A stretch of DNA of 64,000 bases from CAIMUS01 sp963708455. Its GTDB lineage: Bacteria; Pseudomonadota; Gammaproteobacteria; Competibacterales; Competibacteraceae. The translations under genes were made by a program, and so were the position numbers. This document shows positions 46,420 through 55,214 of the stretch, one piece after another (position 1 is the first letter of the stretch; every line of letters starts with the position of its first letter). Location: the NCBI GenBank assembly GCA_963708455.1, contig CAVPSQ010000010.1, positions 558,001 through 622,000 of the forward strand. Reading direction: 5' to 3'. The notes beneath the pieces are model-generated. The model was given only the letters and a program-made list of their open reading frames with translations. It was not told the DNA's origin and searched no databases.

Positions 46420-46467
46420 ACCTGGATTGCGCTTCGCAAGCTTCGCTCCATCCAGGCTACGGCGGCT
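46420..46467 (+). repeat. family A palindromic repeat, copy 5 (short form)
   Basis: CCTGGATTGCGCTTCGCAAG, CTTCGCTCCATCCAGGCTAC, ending in GGCGGCTG directly at the first base of the truncated mod sequence. Confidence 0.85.
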
Positions 46468-46987
46468 GAAACAGAACGCCGAAGACGGCGGCAACCGTCG
46501 CTTCATCCTGGTGGAGATGGACCCCAAAATCGCTCGCGACGTGACGGCGGAGCGGGTACGGCGAGTCTGTACCGGTTATACCAACGCCAAGGACAAGGCA
46601 GTCGCGGGACTGGGCGGCGGTTTCCAGTTCTGCCAGCTTTCCGACGAGCCGCTGTTTACCCCGGATGGTCAGATTCGTGCGGATGTCACATTTGCCCAAC
46701 TGGCGGAATTCGTCTGGTTCGCGGAAACCGGCGCCGGCTTTAAGGGCCGAGTGGATTCTCCTTTATTGGGCGTGTATGAGGGCCGAGCTGTCTATCTGCT
46801 TTACAATGGCATTCTCAAGGATTTTTCCTTCGATGGCGGCAACATACTCACGGTACCGGTATATGAAAACCTGCCGGCGCATAACGGTCTCAAAGTGATC
46901 TATGCCGCCGCCTGCCGGCTGGGCGCAGCGCGACTGGCACGGGAACAGATCGTGTTTAAGCAGACACCTTATGCACTGGAGGTTTAA
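46468..46987 (+). pseudogene. C-terminal fragment of a type III methyltransferase (Mod-like)
   Basis: About 172 codons with no methyltransferase motifs of their own: NAEDGGNRRFILVEMDPKIA, VRRVCTGYTNAKDK, GGGFQFCQLSDEPLFTPDGQ, AEFVWFAETGAG. This is the C-terminal part of site-specific DNA methyltransferases found with type III restriction helicases. The SAM-binding and DPPY parts are absent. The cut is exactly at the end of a family A repeat. The frame opens upstream at 46427 through the repeat, so a hybrid product is possible but would not methylate. Confidence 0.72.
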
Positions 46988-46990
46988 GTT

Positions 46991-47251
46991 ATGCCGACGA
47001 TCAGCATTTTCTACGGGATTGTGATCCAGATGTTCTGGAAGGAGCATGGTCCCCCACACTTTCATGCACTCTATGCGGAATACGAGGCTTTGGTCGATAT
47101 CAAAAAGCTTGAGATCATCAGAGGCCATCTTCCCAAACGGGCAATGACATTTGTGCTGGAATGGGCCAGCGAACACCAAACAGAGTTGTTAGAGGATTGG
47201 AAACTATGTACGCAGAGACAGACACCGAAGAAGATCGAGCCACTGGAATAG
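46991..47251 (+). CDS. DUF4160 protein, probable toxin-antitoxin member
   Basis: An 86-residue DUF4160 protein: PTISIFYGIVIQMFWKEHGP then PHFHALYAEYEALVDI. DUF4160 genes occur very often directly before DUF2442 genes, as here, and the pair is thought to be a toxin-antitoxin system of unproven mechanism. It starts 3 bp after the mod fragment ends, and overlaps the DUF2442 gene by 46 bp. Confidence 0.85.
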   Translation: MPTISIFYGIVIQMFWKEHGPPHFHALYAEYEALVDIKKLEIIRGHLPKRAMTFVLEWASEHQTELLEDWKLCTQRQTPKKIEPLE

Positions 47252-47535
47252 TTCCACCAATTGTACCGCAAGCACCGTGGCGTATTGCCAAGGTGGAGGC
47301 ATTACCGGGATTGCGGCTTTGGGTACGCTTTAACGACGGAATCGAAGGCGAAGTCAATATGGCGGAACTGGTGCACTCATCTGAAGCAGGCGTTTTTGCC
47401 GCTTTGCGCGACGAAGCGCTGTTTCGCCAAGTCTACCTCCAATGGGGCGCTGTGACTTGGCCCGACGAACTCGATCTCGCGCCGGACGCCATGTACGACG
47501 AAATCAAGCAGCATGGAGAGTGGATTCTGTCGTGA
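47206..47535 (+). CDS. DUF2442 protein, partner of DUF4160
   Basis: A 109-residue protein whose C-terminal ~80 residues are a DUF2442 domain: PWRIAKVEALPGLRLWVRFN, DGIEGEVNMAEL, VTWPDELDLAPDAMYDEI. ATG 47206 has GAGGATTGG before it and lies inside the DUF4160 gene. Its stop overlaps the GTG start of the restriction fragment (GTGA 47532-47535), so the small pair sits tightly inserted between the two type III genes. Confidence 0.85.
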   Translation: MYAETDTEEDRATGIVPPIVPQAPWRIAKVEALPGLRLWVRFNDGIEGEVNMAELVHSSEAGVFAALRDEALFRQVYLQWGAVTWPDELDLAPDAMYDEIKQHGEWILS

Positions 47536-48482
47536 GCGGTTTTCAGCCCAAGCGCTATCAGCAAAGCGTCCTCGACAGCGTGGAGGCGTATTTCCGCGCC
47601 TGCCACCAGTACGGGAACGCCGATACTGCTTTCTACGAAACCACTCGCGAACTCTGGACCCGGGGCAGCAAATACAGTCCTATCGCCGGCTTCGAGCCGG
47701 ACATGCCTTATTTCTGTCTGCGCGTGCCCACCGGCGGCGGCAAAACCTGGCTCGCCGCCTGGCTGTGTCGCAATCTGCCCGAAGCCTCGGTGACCCACGC
47801 CAGCAAACAGGCGTTCGTGATAAGGTGGCTGCAAACCCTGCTCACCCAAACGGATTACGACCTGGCACGGGCCAACCGCCAGAAGTTTCTGCTGCGCAAT
47901 CTACTGGAGCGGCGCATTCGGGAACTGCGGACGACGGCGGTCAGGCAGGCGTATCAGCAGACCTTGTTCGGCGCAGGATGTGAAGAACGGGTGGTGGTGG
48001 ATGACAGTTACCGGTTCGAGTTCCATCCGCACGTCTACGCCCCGAGCCGGGATTATGACGGGCGCTTCGGCCGGTTCGAGTTTCGCAAGCATTACTACGG
48101 CCGCCTCGGCGATTTCGACAGCAAGGAAGAATTCGACTGCGCCGTCTGGCTCGACCGGCAGGCGCAACAAGGACGGATCGAGTTCTGGGTCCGTAACCTG
48201 GTGCGCAAGCAAGGCTGCTCGTTTTTCCTGCAAAAAGCAGATGGACGGTTCTATCCAGATTTCATCTGCAAGCGGCCCGACGGCGTGATTCTGGCGGTGG
48301 AATACAAAGGGGCGGATCGCTGGGCGGCGGCGGAAGAAGACCGCCTGCTCGGTGGTTTATGGGAAGCGCTTTCCGGTGGACGCTGCCGGTTCGTGATGAT
48401 CAGGGACAGGAACTGGGCCTGGATCGACGAGAAGCTTGCGCCAAAAACCCCTGGGAGCGCCGGCGTCCCCGCCGGCCTGTAA
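47532..48482 (+). pseudogene. type III restriction subunit (Res-like) with large internal deletion
   Basis: An open frame of 316 codons that joins two parts of a ~900-residue helicase-nuclease. The start (FQPKRYQQSVLDSVEAYFRA) and Walker A (VPTGGGKTWLAAWL) are present, then directly after THASKQA the sequence continues with FVIRWLQTLLTQTDYD and the C-terminal nuclease domain YPDFICKRPDGVILAVEYKG (PD-(D/E)XK). All other helicase motifs are missing. The last residues TPGSAGVPAGL are encoded by a family B repeat. GTG 47532 is the start. It cannot work as a restriction motor. Confidence 0.8.
48451..48477 (+). repeat. family B palindrome at the end of the Res fragment
   Basis: CTGGGAGCGCCGGCGTCCCC then GCCGGCC; it supplies the stop region of the preceding frame. 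Confidence 0.85.
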
Positions 48483-48689
48483 TCGCAAGCACTACCCGCC
48501 ATCATAACCGTCCGAGAAATCAGCAACACCACTCCACTCCGAAGCTGAACTACCGCGCCCAGTTAATCTTTGGACTTCAACAGACATAGCGCGATTGCCC
48601 CGACCTGCACCGTTACGCACTACCGGGCTATTTCCAACCAGTACGCTCCGCGTATTGGAAAACTACCGGACTGACAAGAGGATAAACCG

Positions 48690-49073
48690 ATGCCGACCAA
48701 AAAATCAGGACCCGACCAGGCGAAACTGGATCGGGTGGTGGCCCAAGCTCAGCGTGCCAGAGTTACAAGGGAGCAGGGCTATCGGGAGCAAGCGCTCAAG
48801 CTATTTCCGTGGATCTGTGGGCGGTGCAACCGTGAGTTCGACTCCCGCACGGTGCGGGAACTCACGGTCCATCATAAAAACCACGACCACGACTATAATC
48901 CGCCCGACGGTAGCAACTGGGAACTGTTGTGCCTTTACTGTCACGACAACGAACACTCCCGTTATGGCGATGCCACCGCTGCTGGCGATCCCTCATCGCG
49001 AGGGTCCGGCGCCGCCACGGCCACCTATCAACCCTTCGCCCAACTCAAGGATCGGTTGAAAGGCCAGTCATAG
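48690..49073 (+). CDS. YajD-like HNH nuclease
   Basis: A 127-residue HNH protein. Two zinc knuckles (CGRCNREF and CLYCHDNEH) flank the HNH core LTVHHKNHDHDYNPPDGSNW. YajD-family proteins are single-domain HNH proteins of unproven substrate. The leader GACAAGAGGATAAACCG gives a good ribosome site. A nearly identical but broken copy is at 40838. It is followed directly by a family A repeat. Confidence 0.88.
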   Translation: MPTKKSGPDQAKLDRVVAQAQRARVTREQGYREQALKLFPWICGRCNREFDSRTVRELTVHHKNHDHDYNPPDGSNWELLCLYCHDNEHSRYGDATAAGDPSSRGSGAATATYQPFAQLKDRLKGQS

Positions 49074-49130
49074 CCGGCGTAACCTGGATTGCGCTTCGCA
49101 AGCTCTGCCTCATCCAGGTTACGCCGGCTA
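49074..49130 (+). repeat. family A palindromic repeat, copy 6
   Basis: AGCCGGCGTAACCTGGATTG ... CATCCAGGTTACGCCGGCT: here the outer arms extend to a 17-bp near-perfect inverted repeat, following the HNH gene. Confidence 0.88.
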
Positions 49131-49203
49131 CGTGAGCTATTCACACGCATAGCCAGTCCTGATACCGTTTCTCTTACTTCGTAAGAATTGAAAGGTTGGC
49201 GCC

Positions 49204-49251
49204 ATGCAGACAGTCACTGTTTCCGACAAAGGCCAGGTTGTGATCATCAAT
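49204..49251 (+). pseudogene. start of an AbrB-type antitoxin gene
   Basis: ATG 49204 opens MQTVTVSDKGQVVII, the start of an AbrB/MazE-type antitoxin; upstream TACTTCGTAAGAATTG resembles the leader of vapB at 20816 (TACTTCTTCGTAAGGAGC). After about 15 codons similarity ends and the frame runs into the 3' end of the RES gene. The rest of the antitoxin and its toxin are gone. Confidence 0.5.
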
Positions 49252-49319
49252 GGATTTGCTGGCGCTGTTGCAGACGCGCGGTTTGCCGGTCCGGTGGTGG
49301 CCTTAAAGCTCCTTGAGGT

Positions 49320-49967
49320 TTACTCAACGATGGCAATTCGTGCCTCAGCCGCAATTCGTTGTAATTCCTTGTAACCCACGCCATGGTCCAGCGCCAGCAC
49401 ATCCGGTTCGACCTGAAATAAAGCGCTATCCATCCGGTCACCGAACAACACGAATGCGGTAGCCTGATCGAATTGCCGGGAAATCCACATAAGTCCCTGA
49501 ATGATAGGATTACATCGATGCAATGCTTGTGCCCAGCAGGCTGTGAGTGGATAGTCGCAGGCGTCGGACTCCAGTAGCTGGCGCCGTGTCAATCCCAACC
49601 GGCGCAAACCGTGTCCGCGCAGATCCACCATGAGCAGTTCGCTACGATTGATCAGACAGCTCAGTTTAAGGTCTCGCAGGCGGCTGCGCAGAATCCGTCC
49701 GCCACCACCAGAGACGTTGTGAAAGACGGTCTCCGACAAGGCTCCATCAATAGCATCAGCCGCATAAAGTGTCGGAACAGCCTGATCTTGTGCATCCGTG
49801 AATGGATGAAACCGGCCGCGGCGTGTCGTTTTGCGATGGGGATTAAACTGTCCACCCTGAAAATGGGTGGGATGTACCCGATACAGCCGGGTCCCGGCTA
49901 CGAGCCGGGTCAACTTGGGATCGAGATCGACGGGCGGTAATGGCAGCGTTGCGGAACTAACCACCAT
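49320..49967 (-). CDS. RES-domain NAD+ phosphorylase toxin
   Basis: A 215-residue RES-family protein. The active-site Arg is in GTRLYRVHPTHF, and the pattern TLYAADAIDGALSETVFH holds the Tyr and Glu that give the family its name, with a Ser further on. RES toxins degrade NAD+. The gene starts 5 bp after the stop of its antitoxin gene. The length is close to typical members (~155-230). Confidence 0.88.
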   Translation of the reverse strand: MVVSSATLPLPPVDLDPKLTRLVAGTRLYRVHPTHFQGGQFNPHRKTTRRGRFHPFTDAQDQAVPTLYAADAIDGALSETVFHNVSGGGGRILRSRLRDLKLSCLINRSELLMVDLRGHGLRRLGLTRRQLLESDACDYPLTACWAQALHRCNPIIQGLMWISRQFDQATAFVLFGDRMDSALFQVEPDVLALDHGVGYKELQRIAAEARIAIVE

Positions 49968-49972
49968 GGACT

Positions 49973-50605
49973 CTAATAAACCGCCGCTTCGATCTCATCT
50001 CGCGCTGCCTCACAGACTGCTTCCGGGTCCGAGTTCAGTCGCTCAACAGGACGGCAGCCGGCCAACCAGCCATTTGGCGTAATCAGCCAAATGGCAATTG
50101 CCCAGTCGCTGTTGGTCGGCGCCAGAATCGCCAGTAACCGCTCCATTACCAGCAATGACCTGCCATGAGTATCGAACTGAAAAGCTGGAAACAGGAGCTG
50201 TCCACCATAGTCAACAGCCAGGATTTTACCCTGTCGTCGCCAGCGTGTAGCGAGCGCTGCTTTGTTGCGGGCCTGAGCGCCGTAACGCTCATGAATCTGA
50301 GCGCTGGTGAGGAGTTCATAGTGTTGCAACAGTTCAGCCCGCGCAACCGCATTGGCGCCAGCCTGATAGAGCGTGGCGTTGTCCGGTTCCGGCGCCAGCG
50401 TCTTCAGCATCATCGCCACCAGTTCGTGCAATTGCCCCTGCTCGGCCTCAGCGAGCTTGTCATGAAATAACTCCAACAGCGTCCGCGTCTTTTCCAGCAA
50501 GGCGGGATCGTTGCTTTGAATCACCAGTTCTTTGGGCGCGGAGCGACCCTGCTGGCGCGGTCGCAGTTTCAAGGTCCAGGCAACAGCCTCGCTAACCATT
50601 GTCAT
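49973..50605 (-). CDS. RES-partner antitoxin (Xre/MbcA/ParS-like)
   Basis: A 210-residue protein directly upstream of the RES gene. The C-terminal ~70 residues (AIAIWLITPNGWLAGCRPVE, RLNSDPEAVCEAARDEI) form the toxin-binding ParS/MbcA/Xre-antitoxin domain. The centre (LLTSAQIHERYGAQARN then ATRWRRQGKILAVDYGG) looks like a DNA-binding segment. The N-terminal ~80 residues are not recognised. It should neutralise RES and repress the operon. Confidence 0.82.
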   Translation of the reverse strand: MTMVSEAVAWTLKLRPRQQGRSAPKELVIQSNDPALLEKTRTLLELFHDKLAEAEQGQLHELVAMMLKTLAPEPDNATLYQAGANAVARAELLQHYELLTSAQIHERYGAQARNKAALATRWRRQGKILAVDYGGQLLFPAFQFDTHGRSLLVMERLLAILAPTNSDWAIAIWLITPNGWLAGCRPVERLNSDPEAVCEAARDEIEAAVY

Positions 50606-50653
50606 ACCGCTGAGTAATGAAAGTAATCACGATAATACAGTAATTTTTATCAT

Positions 50654-50885
50654 TTAGGAATCTGCCTTCGGCAAACGTACAGGCAATCGCATCAACAAGG
50701 GCTTTTGATACCCCACCGCTGGTTCCCACAGCACCGCTTCTGGTTCCTGGGCGCGGCGGCGCAGCGCTTTACAGTGACGGTCGACACTGCTTTTGGGAAT
50801 CTCCGTGGCCCGTGCCAACTGGCAGATCGAACGGCCATCGTGTTTATTTAAACAGTGATCTGCCGCCCGGCGTGATTGAATTACA
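50654..50885 (-). pseudogene. fragment of a helix-turn-helix (transposase-like) gene
   Basis: A minus-strand frame of ~75 codons: DHCLNKHDGRSICQLARATE, IPKSSVDRHCKALRRRAQ, EAVLWEPAVGYQKPLL. The middle looks like a helix-turn-helix (GRSICQLARATEIPKSSVDR) of the kind at the start of some transposases. No catalytic domain remains. The identity of the parent gene is not certain. Confidence 0.42.
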
Positions 50886-51003
50886 ATAGAGAAGAGCAGC
50901 GTGGTTTGCCCCCTGGCTCAAAACTCCCTGGGTGGCTGGTATCCGCTTCCCCATTCAGCCCCCATTTCCCGTGACGCTGCTGGCAGCGACAGGAGAGCAC
51001 TTC

Positions 51004-52644
51004 ATGAATAACCCCCTCTCGGCGGCGGATAGAGCCCGCTATGACGTCTTGAACGAAGAGACTATCGACTTCCTGATGACCCGGTACAACCGCGTCAATC
51101 GCTGGGTCATCGCCGACATGCTTCGCCGGACCCGGTATCACGTCCCGGACAAGCCGGCCCTGGTGTGCGGCGACCACTGCCTCAGCTACACCCAGTTGGA
51201 AGCCGAGTGCAATCAGGTGGCCAATGCTCTGCTCGACCTGGGCGTGAAGAAGTACGACCGGGTCGCGATCCTGGCCCATAACACCGTGCATCATGTCCTG
51301 ACCTGGCTCGGTACGGCCAAGACCGGCGGCATTTACCTGGCCCTCAATTATCTGCTGCGCGGCCCGGACCTGGCGTATTGCCTTAACCATTCCGAAAGCA
51401 CTATTTTGATCGTCGAAGACGCTCTCTATGAACTGGTCAAGGACGTGTTGGCAGAGTTGCCTAACGTCAAGCACTTGCTTTGGTCGACGCAAGGGGCCGG
51501 ACAGCCGGCGCCGGAGGGCTTTGTGGATTTCGACGCCTGGCGCCAATCCTATCCAACCACCGAACCGGAGGTGGTGTTGCGGATCGAAGACCCGGTGCAG
51601 ATGACCTACACCAGCGGCACCGAATCCCGGCCCAAAGGCGTGATCCTCAGCAACCAGGCGCTGATCGCCGAGTATCTGGCCTGTATCATCGACGGGGAGT
51701 ATGAGCGCACCGATATCAACCTCAATGCCTTGCCCATTTATCACTGTGCCCAGCGGGATGTCTTCATGAACCCGATCTTCTGGCTGGGCGGGACCAATAT
51801 CCTACTCGGGCCGGACATCCGCGCCATCTTGCAGGCCATCGCCAGCCATCGGGTCACGGTGTTCTTTGCCCCGCCCACGGTCTGGATCGGTTTGTTGCGC
51901 CATCCCGAGTTCGATCAGTACGACCTTTCCAGTTTGAAGAAATGTTATTACGGCGCCTCCATCATGCCGGTGGAAATCCTCAAGGAACTGCTCGCCCGCT
52001 TGCCGCAGGCGCGGCTCTATAACTATTACGGTCAGACCGAACTGGCGCCTTACCATACCCTGCTCAGGGCGGAAGACGCCCTGAGCAAACTCGGCTCTGC
52101 CGGTAGAGCGGGACTCCACATGGAGACCCAGATCGAGGCCGACGATGGGCAGGTCATCACCTCGCCCGGCGTGCCAGGCGAAATCTGTGGCCGGGGGCCG
52201 CAGGTGATGGCTCTCTATTTCAAGGAACCGGACAAAACCGAAGAAGCTTTGAAGGGCGGCTGGTTCCACTCGGGAGATCTGGGCGCACTGGATGAAGAGT
52301 GCTATGTCACGGTCGTGGATCGGAAAAAAGACATGATCAAGACTGGCGGGGAGAATGTCGCTTCCCGCGAAGTAGAAGAGGCGATCTACCGCGAGCCGCA
52401 GGTGGAAGAGGTAGCCGTGGTCGGCATGAGCGATCCCAAATGGATCGAGGCGATTACCGCCATAATCGTGCCCAAGCCGGGCGCCACCCTCACCGCCGAG
52501 GAGATTCTGGCGCACTGCCGGCGGGAACTGGCCCCCTTCAAGGTCCCGAAAAAGGTCATCTTCGTCGAGGCGTTGCCGAAAACACCGACCGGTAAAATCC
52601 TGAAACGGCAGTTGCGCCTTACTATGGAGAATGAATCAGATTAA
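51004..52644 (+). CDS. AMP-binding acyl-CoA synthetase (FadD-like)
   Basis: A 546-residue member of the adenylate-forming family. The phosphate loop is YTSGTESRPKGV (usually TSGTTGxPKG, so one residue is unusual), then YYGQTELAP, GWFHSGDLG, VDRKKDMIKTGGENV and the C-terminal catalytic Lys in PKTPTGKILKRQLR. It should activate a carboxylic or fatty acid to its CoA thioester in the cytoplasm; the chain length is unknown. ATG 51004 follows CAGGAGAGC. It is flanked by mobile-gene remains on both sides. Confidence 0.9.
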   Translation: MNNPLSAADRARYDVLNEETIDFLMTRYNRVNRWVIADMLRRTRYHVPDKPALVCGDHCLSYTQLEAECNQVANALLDLGVKKYDRVAILAHNTVHHVLTWLGTAKTGGIYLALNYLLRGPDLAYCLNHSESTILIVEDALYELVKDVLAELPNVKHLLWSTQGAGQPAPEGFVDFDAWRQSYPTTEPEVVLRIEDPVQMTYTSGTESRPKGVILSNQALIAEYLACIIDGEYERTDINLNALPIYHCAQRDVFMNPIFWLGGTNILLGPDIRAILQAIASHRVTVFFAPPTVWIGLLRHPEFDQYDLSSLKKCYYGASIMPVEILKELLARLPQARLYNYYGQTELAPYHTLLRAEDALSKLGSAGRAGLHMETQIEADDGQVITSPGVPGEICGRGPQVMALYFKEPDKTEEALKGGWFHSGDLGALDEECYVTVVDRKKDMIKTGGENVASREVEEAIYREPQVEEVAVVGMSDPKWIEAITAIIVPKPGATLTAEEILAHCRRELAPFKVPKKVIFVEALPKTPTGKILKRQLRLTMENESD

Positions 52645-52659
52645 ACCCAACCAGGCCCA

Positions 52660-53054
52660 CTGGCAGGAGGTGGGTAGAGCAGGTGCTGGCCAGCGGCAGT
52701 GATCGGCTGGTGCAACTGAAAGCCACCCACCCCCTGTTACAGGCGGCGATCCAAACGTACTGCCAAACCCACCCTAAAGACGACCGCAGCCACAGGAGCG
52801 ATATTGGCCGGCGCAATCGACTCGAAAGCCGCCAGGTACGCCTGTGGCAGTTACCGGAAGGCACCGGCCCGGAACCCTGGCAAGACCACGTTAAGGTGGT
52901 GATCGAGGTCCGCCGCTCTACCGAATGCTTCGACACCACCCGCAAAGACGTCGTCCTGCGCCAGCAGGAACCGGCCTACTACCCCGCGACCTGCATGGTC
53001 TCGGCGGCAGGCCTTGGGCCAGCACGCGGCTTACGGCAGGGATTTTATAACTAA
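52660..53054 (+). pseudogene. ISAs1-type transposase fragment
   Basis: About 120 codons: LVQLKATHPLLQAAIQTYCQ, IGRRNRLESRQVRLWQLPEG, WQDHVKVVIEVRRSTECFDT. The LKA.HP.LL, R.E.R...W and EV... order is that of the middle of ISAs1-family transposases. The beginning and the last third are absent, and no inverted repeats are visible. Confidence 0.55.
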
Positions 53055-53117
53055 GTCAGCATTTTTATTTTTATATTGTTGACATAGTCATATCCCAGTC
53101 GCAGAATCGAATCATGG

Positions 53118-53261
53118 TTGGCAAATGCCCAAAACGATTTGCCGCTCACCACCGCAACGCAGCGCCTTACTTCCCTACTGGCCCGCCACCAAGCCGAATG
53201 GTCCCGGTTCCTCGCAGAACAGACCAGCGACGGCTCCTGGGTGCGGGCACTGTGCGAGTGA
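53118..53261 (+). CDS. small open frame before the XRE-ImmA gene
   Basis: TTG 53118 opens 47 codons: LANAQNDLPLTTATQRLTSL, LARHQAEWSRFLAEQTSDGS, WVRALCE, stop 6 bp before ATG of the next gene. The even composition and the spacing suggest genuine coding sequence, perhaps the end of a former gene or a short partner. In the same frame there is a stop just upstream (53087), so it is either very short or a remnant. Confidence 0.4.
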   Translation: MANAQNDLPLTTATQRLTSLLARHQAEWSRFLAEQTSDGSWVRALCE

Positions 53262-53267
53262 TATCCC

Positions 53268-54434
53268 ATGAACCCACTGGAACGACTGGAACCTGCTGAG
53301 TTGGGGCGCCGTCTCAAAGCGGCCCGCAACGCATCCAGGGTCACCCAGGAACAGGCTGCGGCCCACATCGGCGCGGTCCGCACCACTGTGGTGGCTATCG
53401 AGCGGGGCGACCGGCGCCTCAGCGCCGAGGAACTCCTCAGACTGTGCGACCTCTACGCCACCTCCCCAGGCCACCTGCTGCGGCCGGAGGCGATCCACGT
53501 CGATCTGGCGCTCCAATTCCGCCGCCTGCCGGGGGACGGGGTGGACCAGGATACCCTGGACGTGACCCGCACCCTTCAGGAACTGGCCTGCCGCTACGTG
53601 GAACTGGAACGTCGGCTGGGGCGGCCTCTGGAACCGGCCTATCCCTCCATTCGGCGGCTGACCCGGAGCAACCTTCTGGAGCAAGCCGAAGACCTGGCCC
53701 TGGAACTGCGCAGCCGGTTGGGTATCGGCTTCTCGCCTATCCCCGACGTACTGAGCTTGGTGGAGACCGAACTGCGGGTACGGCTGTTCGTAGTGTCCCT
53801 ACCCTCGCGAATCTCAGGGGCCTACGCCTATCACCAGGATCTCGACGCCTGCATCCTGATCAACGCCAACCACGCGCCAGCCCGCCAGGCTTGGACCACC
53901 GCTCACGAACTGGGTCACTTCCTGACCGACCGCCAGATGGCGGAGGTGCTGAACGGCGGAACCGGCGATGACCTGCCGGGGGAACAGTTCGCCAATCTGT
54001 TCGCCGGCGCCTTCTTGATGCCGGGGGGCGCCATCCGCCGACGCTACGATGAGGTTTGGGAGGAGCAGGGCAAATTCTCTGCCCGTAGCCTGGTGTATCT
54101 GGCACGGGCCTTCTACGTGTCCCCGGAAGCCATGGCCCGCCGGCTGGAGGTGCTGGGGCTCTTCGCCAAGGGAACCTACGATATCCTGCGGAGTCGCGGT
54201 CTCGACCACGCCGCCATGCGCACCATCCGCGGCGAGTCGGAGAAAGACGCCGCTCGGCCGATGTTCCTGCCCCGTTATACTCTGATCGCGGTGGAAGCCT
54301 ACGACAAGGAGTTGATCTCGGAAGGGGAACTGGCGCGGATGCTGCGCATCGGCCGGATCGAGGTCCGGGAACTGCTGGACACTTTGCAGGACATCACCGA
54401 CACCGTCGAGGAACAGCAGCGTGTCAGGGCGTGA
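53268..54434 (+). CDS. XRE-ImmA/IrrE metallopeptidase regulator
   Basis: A 388-residue protein. Residues ~10-66 are an XRE helix-turn-helix (LGRRLKAARNASRVTQEQAA, TTVVAIERGDRRLSAEELL). Residues ~190-270 are the ImmA/IrrE zinc protease with HELGH near 212-216 in WTTAHELGHFLTD and a downstream Glu in EQFANLFAGAFLMP. Such proteins cut a repressor or antitoxin on a stress signal, and here the protein is itself DNA-binding. The C-terminal ~110 residues are unassigned. The stop overlaps the next gene, a PIN-domain protein, so the two form an operon that behaves like a toxin-antitoxin pair. Confidence 0.87.
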   Translation: MNPLERLEPAELGRRLKAARNASRVTQEQAAAHIGAVRTTVVAIERGDRRLSAEELLRLCDLYATSPGHLLRPEAIHVDLALQFRRLPGDGVDQDTLDVTRTLQELACRYVELERRLGRPLEPAYPSIRRLTRSNLLEQAEDLALELRSRLGIGFSPIPDVLSLVETELRVRLFVVSLPSRISGAYAYHQDLDACILINANHAPARQAWTTAHELGHFLTDRQMAEVLNGGTGDDLPGEQFANLFAGAFLMPGGAIRRRYDEVWEEQGKFSARSLVYLARAFYVSPEAMARRLEVLGLFAKGTYDILRSRGLDHAAMRTIRGESEKDAARPMFLPRYTLIAVEAYDKELISEGELARMLRIGRIEVRELLDTLQDITDTVEEQQRVRA

Positions 54435-55014
54435 CAAATCGACGGCGTTCGTGCTGGACGCGAGTGTACTCATCAACTTCCTGGGTAGTGGCGCGGTGGA
54501 ACGGTTGCTGCCGGCGCTACCGGGTCCCGTCTTGATGGCGGACCTGACCTTTCGGGAGGTTCTGCGGGATCCCAGCGGCCGCATTCCCTCTGCGGGTATC
54601 CGCCAGGCCCTGGCGGAAACCGGACTGGTGGAAGTGCGGTCGCTGGACGAGACGCAGGTGTTGCTCTATTTGGAGTTGGCGTCCGCCCCGGACCCGGATC
54701 GCCTTGACGATGGCGAAGCGGCTACCGTGGCGCTGGCCGTAAGTTGCGGTGCAATCCCTGTCCTGGATGAGACTAAAGCTCGCCGGGTATACCGTAGCCG
54801 CTTTCCAGGTTGCCCTCTGGAAAGCACGGCGGGGCTGTTCCGGCGGCTGAATGAAGGGGAACGATTACCTCCGGACGACCTGCGCTCCGCCCTGTATCAA
54901 GCGCTGCGCCAAGCTCGGATGCAAGTGGCGCCGGAAGAGAGGGAGTGGGTGATTCGCACACTGGGACCGGAATTGGCCGGGCATTGTTATTCCCTGGGCC
55001 GGCGCAGGAGATGA
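54421..55014 (+). CDS. PIN-like nuclease partner of the XRE-ImmA protein
   Basis: A 197-residue PIN-domain protein: AFVLDASVLINFLGSG (first Asp), LMADLTFREVLRD, LDDGEAATVALAVS (acidic) and IPVLDETKARRVYR. This is the PIN-like group regularly found after ImmA-type genes. It starts at GTG 54421 within the last codons of the preceding gene. A degraded piece of a very similar gene is at 61698-61806. Confidence 0.8.
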   Translation: MSGRDKSTAFVLDASVLINFLGSGAVERLLPALPGPVLMADLTFREVLRDPSGRIPSAGIRQALAETGLVEVRSLDETQVLLYLELASAPDPDRLDDGEAATVALAVSCGAIPVLDETKARRVYRSRFPGCPLESTAGLFRRLNEGERLPPDDLRSALYQALRQARMQVAPEEREWVIRTLGPELAGHCYSLGRRRR

Positions 55015-55153
55015 CTGGACTGGAAGAGCGTCGGCAACCTGCTGCCAGCGGCAGTCGCCAGTCGTAGATCGGGCAAAAGGGCAGCGTTGCCCGCAGTTCC
55101 TGCGTGGCCAGCGCTACCCGCTGCTCCAGTTGCTGGTGCGAGCTTGAGCGCGG

Positions 55154-55214
55154 CAGCCGGCGTAGCCTGGATGGAGCGGAGCTTGCGAAGCGCAATCCAG
55201 GTTCTTCCGGCTAC
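55154..55214 (-). repeat. family A palindromic repeat, copy 7 (inverted)
   Basis: AGCCGGCGTAGCCTGGATGG, GCGGAGCTTGCGAAGCGCAA then TCCAGGTTCTTCCGGCT, opposite in direction to most copies. Confidence 0.85.
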
